Assembly (NCBI GenBank): GCA_021292165.1
Contig: CM037876.1
Location: forward strand, 203,071,200-203,135,199
Length of the DNA: 64,000 bases
Direction of reading: 5' to 3'
From: Shinisaurus crocodilurus
Taxonomy: Eukaryota; Chordata; Lepidosauria; Squamata; Shinisauridae
Positions within the stretch are counted from its first letter, which is position 1, and every line of letters starts with the position of its first letter. The notes under the pieces were generated by a model, which worked only from the letters and a program-made list of their open reading frames with translations, had not been told where the DNA came from and ran no database searches. A program made the position numbers and the translations under genes. Positions 54,701 to 63,700 of the stretch are shown piece by piece.

Positions 54701-57700
54701 TTCAGCATAATAGCAGTGGAATAACTGAAGGTTGCTTCTGTCCTATTGGAACTATACTCTTCAACAGCTACAAGAACACCTGTGTCTCTGTTTGTGGTAA
54801 GTATCCATATTTTTAGGACAGAAGAGGCTGCACACTACAGAAACACTGCATGGAGAATTCTTGAACAGCTCACCAGTTAGGCTGCAGTCTTGGTCACCTT
54901 GATCTAAGTTGCAACAGTGAGATGTAAACAGCCTTAGAAACCAAAGGGAAAGAAATTTCCAGTAACCCAAAATTCCAGGAGTTATTCATTAATATGAATT
55001 ATCACCGAAGTAATGCTCACGGTGTTACATTTGGGTAAGGGATATTTGACTTCAGTTACAGCCCTGCACAATGAAACAATTAAAATAAGCTGCTGGATTC
55101 TTTGCTGCTGCTAAAGAACACATCTGAGGTTCCAAGTGGGATATTTTTTCATAATGTGAATTGTGAGTAATAATGCAAGATGAGCCAAAGGAATATGTAC
55201 AGAAAAGGGGTGTTGCAGTGGGATTTTTTTTCATGAAGCATAACTATAAAGTGATCTCTTACCTGGATAATACTGTATGGTCAACAGTAGCCTTTTCATA
55301 AATTTCAGTAGGCAATGGATTGGAGTCCTTATAGAATAAAAAACTTCCATTGTTAATTACACATGAAACCTTCAAACATGGCTACTGGCCTATGCTGCAT
55401 TAAGCATCTTCCTTGAATTGTTCAGACTCAACAGATCCTAATGCCCCCAGCACCCTCTGTCTCAGAAGACATAGATAGCTATGCTAGATTTCACAATGCT
55501 CTCATAGTCAGTGGCCTGTTCTTTCAGCAAGCTAAATTAGCTCCATAGCTCCTTAATAACATAAATGCAAAATTTCTATTCTTTTATTTCTTTCAGGTTG
55601 TACAGGACCAGATGGGCTGCCTAAAGCAGTAAGTATCAAAACTATTATACTTCATGAAATGTCAGTGCATGAGCTTAGTGGGTTTGGGGAGCTTCATGAA
55701 AACTAAGCCTTTTCAAGGCTTTTACAACTTTTGGAGGGATTTTTTGAGAGGCAGCAGGAAAGGTTGCTGCCATTGTGCCACTAACAGCTACCATCAGCAG
55801 CAGAATCCGCTGTTACACAACACACAAATGAGAGGTTATGGTGTGGGCATAGCACAGGTAGGAGGATGTTGATCTGAAATAGTAGATTTGGCAGCCAAGA
55901 GGCATTAGGATGTAACCTTCTTTCTCTGATATTTGTACTTTAAATTCATAAAAATAAATAAATACAGAAATACAGAACACGTTTTATATTTTAAAAAATG
56001 TATAAAGCAACAAATTAGAAATAAAAGAAGTACAATAAAAGAACTATTGAAAGTATGGCACTTTAGAAAAGATAAATTAATGCCAAGGGTCTCACCACTA
56101 ACACCAATTTGGGCACACCCAAATTTTGATTTAAAAGGGAAAGCGGTTAGGAAAAATAAGTTAAAAGAACTAGGATTGACTCAAATGAGAATTTTTTTAT
56201 GAAGAGCAGTACCCTATAACAGAAGAAATGTGGAATAATTGAGCACAAAATATAGGGGTGTCATGGTTATCATGGATGCAAATTAATAAATTTATTAGAA
56301 CCAGAGAGAGATTAAAGCAAATTACAAGAGATTTAACAGAATGGGAAAGATTTACAGTATAGACAAATTTATAGACAAAGATGTATAGGAGATAAGGGTA
56401 CAATATCCAAAATATATAAAATTTTAATAAAACAAGAGATAATTTTAATAAAACAAGAGACTGACCTGCAACAATAAAACAGATATGGGAGATATTGAAG
56501 AGGAGATAGAGGAAGAAGAATGTGGGCAAATTTGATAGATTTCCCTATCAAACAATATCAACTAAAATAAAAGAGGATGCATTAAAATTGGTTCAAAAGT
56601 GGTACCTGATACCGGTGAAGTTTGCAAAAATAAATAAAAAATTATCACCTTTGTGCTGGAGAGGATGTGACAATAATGGAATACAAATGCATATGCGGTG
56701 GGAATGTAGGAAGCCACTCTGGGAGCCTTTGTGGAGCAGCATAAAAATGTTTCAAATAAATAAATAAGTTCTGGTATAAGATATTTAAAGAAATAGAAGA
56801 AAATTACCGAGCAAGAGATATGTAAAACACCAGAGTTAGCTTTATTGAATATGTTTGTGAACGAGAATAGAGAGAAAGCATTAATTGGCTTTTTGTTGAC
56901 AGCCACAACACAATTAATAGCAAACAATTGGAAGACAGCTCGGATGCTGACAATATCTATGTGGAAAAAGAAAATATGGGATATAGCAGTTAATGAAAAG
57001 TTGACTCAAAAATTAAGAATGTATAGAGGAATAAAGTAAAAAGATACTTTTAAAAAGGACTGGCGAAAGTACATAGATTATATGAAAAAAGATTCGCATA
57101 GATTAACGTTGACGGAAGCATCTAGAAAATTCTGTGATCCTTGAAAAAAGAAGCTTATAAAGAAATGATACAGGTTAATTTAATACGGATTAAGTTGGAT
57201 GAGGGATTGGGGTGGGTTTATGTATTAGTATTAATATGTTTTATGTGGTTTTTTTCTGCTTGTATTTTTCTTTTGGAAAATGTAATTTAAAAAATTAAAT
57301 AAATTTTTAAAATGTTGCTTGAGCAACTTTGGGAGTCTGGCAATATGTAAGATTCTGGGTGATTGTGGGAGCTGTGTAATCACGTTCCGCTGAATGCGCT
57401 TACAAACTCCTATTCAGACCTTCATACTCAACACATGGTGGTCTATGATGTGGCCAGATGTGCAGGGATTTTGGGGAACAGGGTGTGTGTTCTCCCACAT
57501 GTCCCATCCCCACTTTAGCCCTTCACGTGTTGTAGGCTAACATCTGCATAGGGTTTATGCGGAACTAAAATGCATCAGCGTAAGCTGGACCCACTTCACT
57601 TGCCTTCCCAAAGATCCCCCAGTCATAAAGATAAGTATACATCATGCGATGATCATCACACGATGATCAATCTAATATATCTTCAGACCAAACCAAATTG

Positions 57701-60684
57701 TAGGGAACTTAAAGGGTTATTTAAAGAGTTGTCATATTCAGAGACTTGAATAGAGAAAGTTCTCTTTTCAGTAACTGAGATTCCCGTATATACAGAGTTG
57801 CTTTGCATGTTTCATCTTGAGGGAGGAATCTGAAGTGGGAATTGCATCTTCCCTACAGGGAATCTGAAGTGGGAATTGCATCTTCCCTGTAGAGAGTTGT
57901 GAGATATCTCCATTTCTGGAAGTCATGCATCTCTCCATGGGAGGGAGATACATGAACCCTCTTCTTTGGACATTAACAAAGAAGCCAACAACAAACAAAC
58001 AGAAAGTGCAAGTCAGTCACACTTCCTGTTCCCATCACCACAAGATGGAATGTCTGAAGCATGAAGTGTATATTCTTTTAAATAACTCTTTTCACAGCCT
58101 GGAGAAACCTGGACCAGCAACTGCCAGGAGTGTACTTGTGAGAAAGATTCTCGTATAGTGCAGTGTGAACCAAAGCCATGTCATGTATCACCTACCCCAA
58201 TGCACTGTCCATTTGAAGGATTTGTACCTGTATCAGTAATAACACCTGAAGACAAATGCTGCCCTCAGAAAAAGTGCGGTAAGTGCAATACCTTGCATGT
58301 TTTAAACAAATTAAATGGGCACCTTCCAAAATGGGCACCTTTTTCACTAAACTCCCATTAGTTACACCACATTAGGTGCTCCAGCTTGGCTGAGGCCCCT
58401 CTCGTCTAGTATAGCAGTTAATCTGTCCATGCTAAAACATCATCATAGCTGCAGTAGGTATTCCTGCCATTCTGTACAAGACCAGAAGGTGAAGCTGCTG
58501 TTTCATTGGACATAATTCAGAGTTTGGGAAACTCCTTGCAGATTCTTTTATTAATATGAAAATATCCTGAATTGAATGTCATTCATGGTGTTTCCCCCTC
58601 CTTTTTGTCTTACATTATAGTGTGCAACACTACTTACTGTCCCAAATCCACCAGCACCTGCCCACCAGGATATGAATTACAACAACAAAACCTGCCGGGA
58701 GGCTGCTGTATAAACACCATTTGTGGTAAGAACTGAACCATAGTAGGGAACCATGAAATTTCACGGAATTATTTTGATCTTGGTGTTTTGATTCTGATGT
58801 AAGAACATTGGGCTAGCTCTCAAGTAGAACATACTTGATTTGTTGTGTATGCCATATCTGGTGTTGGCCTGCTGGCAAGTCACAATTTTGGAGGATCCAT
58901 ATTGGTGTAATACCTTTATTAGGTCAACTCAAAGGTCAGCATTTTTTTTGTGGGAGGTGTTTCTTTTGGGATAGCATATTTTGTAACCAGATTTATTTCT
59001 TTTTCTGCAAACCTTTATAATGTGAGTTTCGCTAGAAGACTCGAGTGAACTGATTGAACCTCAAGAAATTCCGTTTGCTGCTTGTATGCATGCTTCTAGC
59101 AAGATTAGTAACAGCACAAAATAGGGATGGGTGAATCTATCTATTTTGCATCAGTCACTTTTCACATGTTTGCACCCATAAGTCTGTTTCACCCAGTTTC
59201 TACCTTTTAAAATATATTAAATCTGCATTAAAATGTGCATTTGAATATGTGTCAAAATACTCATTTCTGAACATAGTTTCCTCTCAAAATACTATTTTTA
59301 ACGTATTTTGATATATTTATACCATCATGAACTGCTTTGCATTGTTCAGAGAACATGAAATCTGGCAGATAATTACGTTCTGATCTGCACATTAGTCCAA
59401 GAGGTGTGCATCAGGCCAGTTCAATTTGGTATTCACAAAGATCAATTTCCTCAAGCAGCATCAGCAGCAGCATCGTTGTTGCAGATAAAAGAAACAAAAA
59501 CAATTCATTGAAAACAAAGTAACATTACAATGGTGGTTGAAGAGCAGAGAAGGCTTCCCGGAACAAGGAGGTCTTCAGCAGGCACCAAAAGCAGCACAGT
59601 GTCAGAGCCTTCCCGGAACAAGGAGGTCTTCAGCAGGCGCCAAAAGCAGCACAGTGTCAGAGCCTGCCTGACCTCCAGAGGCAGGGAGTTCCACATAAAT
59701 GGAGCCACCACACAGAAGGCTCTTCTCCTGGTGGACTCCAATTGGGCCAAAGGTCCATGAGGAACCACCAGGAGCATGCCATCTGATGACCTCAGCGATC
59801 GGTCAGGTTGGTATGGGAGGAGGCGTCTCTCAGGTATCCTGGTCCCAGGTTGTTTCAGGCTTTGTACACAAGTACCAGAACCTTAAACCTGACCTGGTAG
59901 CGAATAGGTATCCAATGCAGTTCCTTCAGCAGAGGAGTTGCATGCTGAAAAGGGGCAGCTCCCAACAACAGTCGAGCTGCTGCATTCTGCACTAGCTCCA
60001 GCCTTAAGGATAGCTCCACATAGAGTGCATGCATTGTAGTAAACCAGTCTTGAGGTTACTAGCACTTGTATCACTGTGGCAAAGCTATCCCTGTCCAGGA
60101 GAGGCTGTAGCTTATTATGAGGATCCACTGCACCCTCTCAAAACCAGAAAGATTTTGGGTCGGATCCAAAATCTGCCTTCTGTGAGAGGAAGGGCTACAT
60201 GCTCATAAGGTCCCTCCACCTGATTTTGGGGGATTCCCCCTCCCCCTCACACCTCAGCTCACTCTATTCATCAAGGCCTCCTGGCTCTCTGACCTGGTTC
60301 ACATGACATGATAACCCATCATGGGTAACCAGCCATGGTGGGTTGTCATTTCATCTGAACCCAGTGCAGTTTCTGCAGGGTGGTTTATTTTTCATGAACA
60401 AGCCACCCTGAGAATCTATGGCTTGTTTTAGGGTTCTTCTTGCCCACAATGGCTTGTCGTGTTGTCTGAACCTGGTGGGGTGATTTTATTGTGGGTTGTC
60501 TGGAATGGCTACAGAGCCACTCGGCAAGAACAGCAAAAAAAACCCTGCCACTCACTTTCATAATCTTGCTAGTAACTGCCCTTCCACTGATGTCAAAATG
60601 GCACTTTGGAAGGACCATCACTCATTCCTTTGCTTTTTAAAAAAAATGTATTTGTCGGGGTGTCAAAATGCATAATTGGGGTTG

Positions 60685-60731
<47 letters not shown>

Positions 60732-63700
60732 TTTTTGTTGATCTTTCACAGGTGTGCAAGTGCGCACTTACAGCTTTCTGATATGTGTAGTCTTGCCTGG
60801 TCAGTTTCCTTGTCAGTTTCAGCTGTCAAAGAGAGGACAGGGTGAGACTTCATATAGGCTAATTTGCACACTGTTGCCAAGGAGCAGGTGCCTAGCTGTC
60901 AAATAAAAAGCACAGATAAAGGGGGGGAAGTGGCAACAGAAGGTGCACCAAAAGGGGATGGGGATTATATATCCCCCTTAGCAATGTAATCCTCTCAATT
61001 TTTAGTGTTGATGCTCTGAAGAGTTCTCAGTACCCTCCTCCTTTTCAACACTGACTCTCCAGCTACTCCAGAAAGGTGGTTTAGCGTGACATGTGAATCC
61101 ATCCTCCTTGTAGCATTTTCAGGGGGCTGAAGGGGCTGCCACTGGAATACGGGGGTGGGAAAATCCACTTCCACCCGCAAAGTTGATCCAGCTTAAATCT
61201 GGATCCAAATCTGGATCCAACCTTTTAATTGCAGATTGCATCTGTACTTTATTCTTGTATTACCTTCTTCTTACTCTATCCTGATCAACCAAGAGAAAAT
61301 GTGTGAAGATTTATCACAATATACCTTTCTGTCTCACAGTGAAATTACCAGGCTGTGTTGTCAACGAAACCGCCTACAAAGTAAGTACATAATAGTGAAT
61401 GCTAGAAGCACCAATCAATTGATCAGCACAGATTTAAATGTGTGTGCGCATGTGTTTTTAGCAAAGCCTCCTTGCCCCCACACCACTCCTCATGGAAGAC
61501 TTTCAGGGATGGTGATGCTACCTTAAATACCCTGCATCTGCATGTCTCCACTTGATTGAAACAATGCATTGTACGCTATCTAGTCCAACAGACGTGTTAT
61601 TTATTTATTTATTTATTTATTTATTATTTATTTATTTACTTACAACATTTATATACCACTTTATATCTAAACAGATATTGGAGCTGTTTTATCCATTCAA
61701 GAGAGTAGTGAGTGATAGGCAGTGCTATTTACAGCTGATAACCTACGTATTTAAAGTAATAGCAAACATTGATGCATTGGGGTGGGAAGATGGTAGGACT
61801 TGGTCCATAAGTGGAAGAGTGGTCAATTTAGGGTGAGTCACCAAGCAGCTCCTGGTTGCTGAGATGTTTGGAGGCAACCAGTATGCTGAGCTAGATGAAG
61901 CAAGACAATTCTTATGTTCTTAAGCATATTCAGCAACCTGCATACTCAGGATTAAAGACAAATTAATCATACCTTCTGTGACAAGATCCTGAGTATATAT
62001 TCTTGCTTTGTACATTTAAAATGTGTCGGTAGATCTTGGATGTTCTGGCTGAAAGCAACAAGTGAACCATGCAAGAGTGAAGTCAGCTCAGTCTGATTTA
62101 AGACTTTAATAACATTCACAAACAGTAACAGTTCTTTATGTTATCATTTTTTCTTCCAAGCTGTTTTTCTGGCTAAAAATAAAAATTTGGATTGTGATTT
62201 TGCAGTCTACTTCACCAGTAAGAAATGTTGCTACCTTTTTTTTAAAAGTGAACTTATTTTGGTTACCCTTAAAATTCTCAGGTGTTTTGCCCAAGGAGGA
62301 GCCTTTAGATTTCAGTTTATATAAAATCTGGAGATATAACGTAGGGATGTGCTGAAGCCCTCTAAGACATTTTGCTGATTGATCAAAGCTCATTTGGGTT
62401 CCCCTTGGACTCCTCATATGTTTTGGATGAAGAGGATTCACTTTGTACTTTTCTTCATGCAAAATGTTGAACTCTGATTTAGTCTTTCAGATCTCCTGAG
62501 TGATTTTTAAAAATCACTTCTATAGAACCACACCATCAGAGCATTATGATGTTTCTGATTCATAAAATCAGATTAGAATTATTTACTACTGTTTCTTCTT
62601 TACCACTTAGCCTGGAGACATCATTCCAAGAGCAAGTGTGAAACATGCAGCTGTTCTGTTGAAGAAGATCCAGAAAGCAAATCAAACATGGTAACATGCG
62701 TGCCACAAATATGTGACAGGAGTTGTCCAGTGGTGAGTTACACACTCTTTCTGTAATTTCATCTATTTACCCACCCAGCCAGCTACTTTACTTTCTGGAG
62801 AGAGAGAAAATGACATGCTTGATCTCATGAATTTCCTTCCATGTTTTCTCAAACAGGGCCATGAATATAAAGAAATACCTGAGAAATGCTGTGGTCGTTG
62901 TGTCCCAGTAGCTTGTGTTCTGAAACTAGGCCCCAAGGATGTCCATGTTATTGAGGTAGCTAATGTTTTGTGAACACCACCATATTTTATGCATGCCAAT
63001 GTCATGTTTTATCACATTCATGTGACTTGTGCTAGATCGAAAAAAGGTATAGATTTTAACTTACTGAATAATAGTTCTGCATAAATCAGGGGCGGGTAAC
63101 ATGTGGGCTGCATGCAGCCCCATGGCCTTCTTCAGTGCTTTTTTTCTGGAGAAAAAGGTACCGGAACTCTTGGATTACATTTCCTCGGGAGTAGATGGCG
63201 ATTAAATTGTAATGCAATTAATAGAAGAAAAGGTGCTGGAACTCAGTTCCGGTGAGTTCCACCAGAAAAAAAGCCCTGGGCCCTTCTTTGTGGCCCCCAC
63301 TACCCCCTAACACCAAAATTTCTGCAGAAATTTGGTGGTGTGGCAGGCAAAAAGGGCCAATTTCCCTTTGTGTTAAGACATGGTTTGCCACCAAGGGAGA
63401 AATCAGCCCTTTTTTGCTGCCATGCCACTGCACTGCCAAATTTTGGCAGCAAATTCAGTGGCAGGGTGTGGCCCCCAGTGGGTTCCAGGGGGGAAATTGG
63501 CCCCTAGACTCCTTGAAGTTGCCCACCCCTGGCATAAATGCTCATAATCCTCTTTTGTTACCCTTGCCTCTGTGCTGTCCATCTTATTGTATAAATGCCC
63601 TTTAAGGGTAATGACCAGTTCATTTTTTGCTTGTGAAACTTCATGATGCTTTATAAGTAATATGAAACTGCTTTATCAGACTATTAATTCATGTCTCCCA

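Noticed and set aside
56197..56927. Minus-strand ORFs of 110 and 121 codons
   Set aside because: Antisense of the A-rich L1 remnant; Phe/Ile/Leu-rich composition follows from reverse A-rich sequence.
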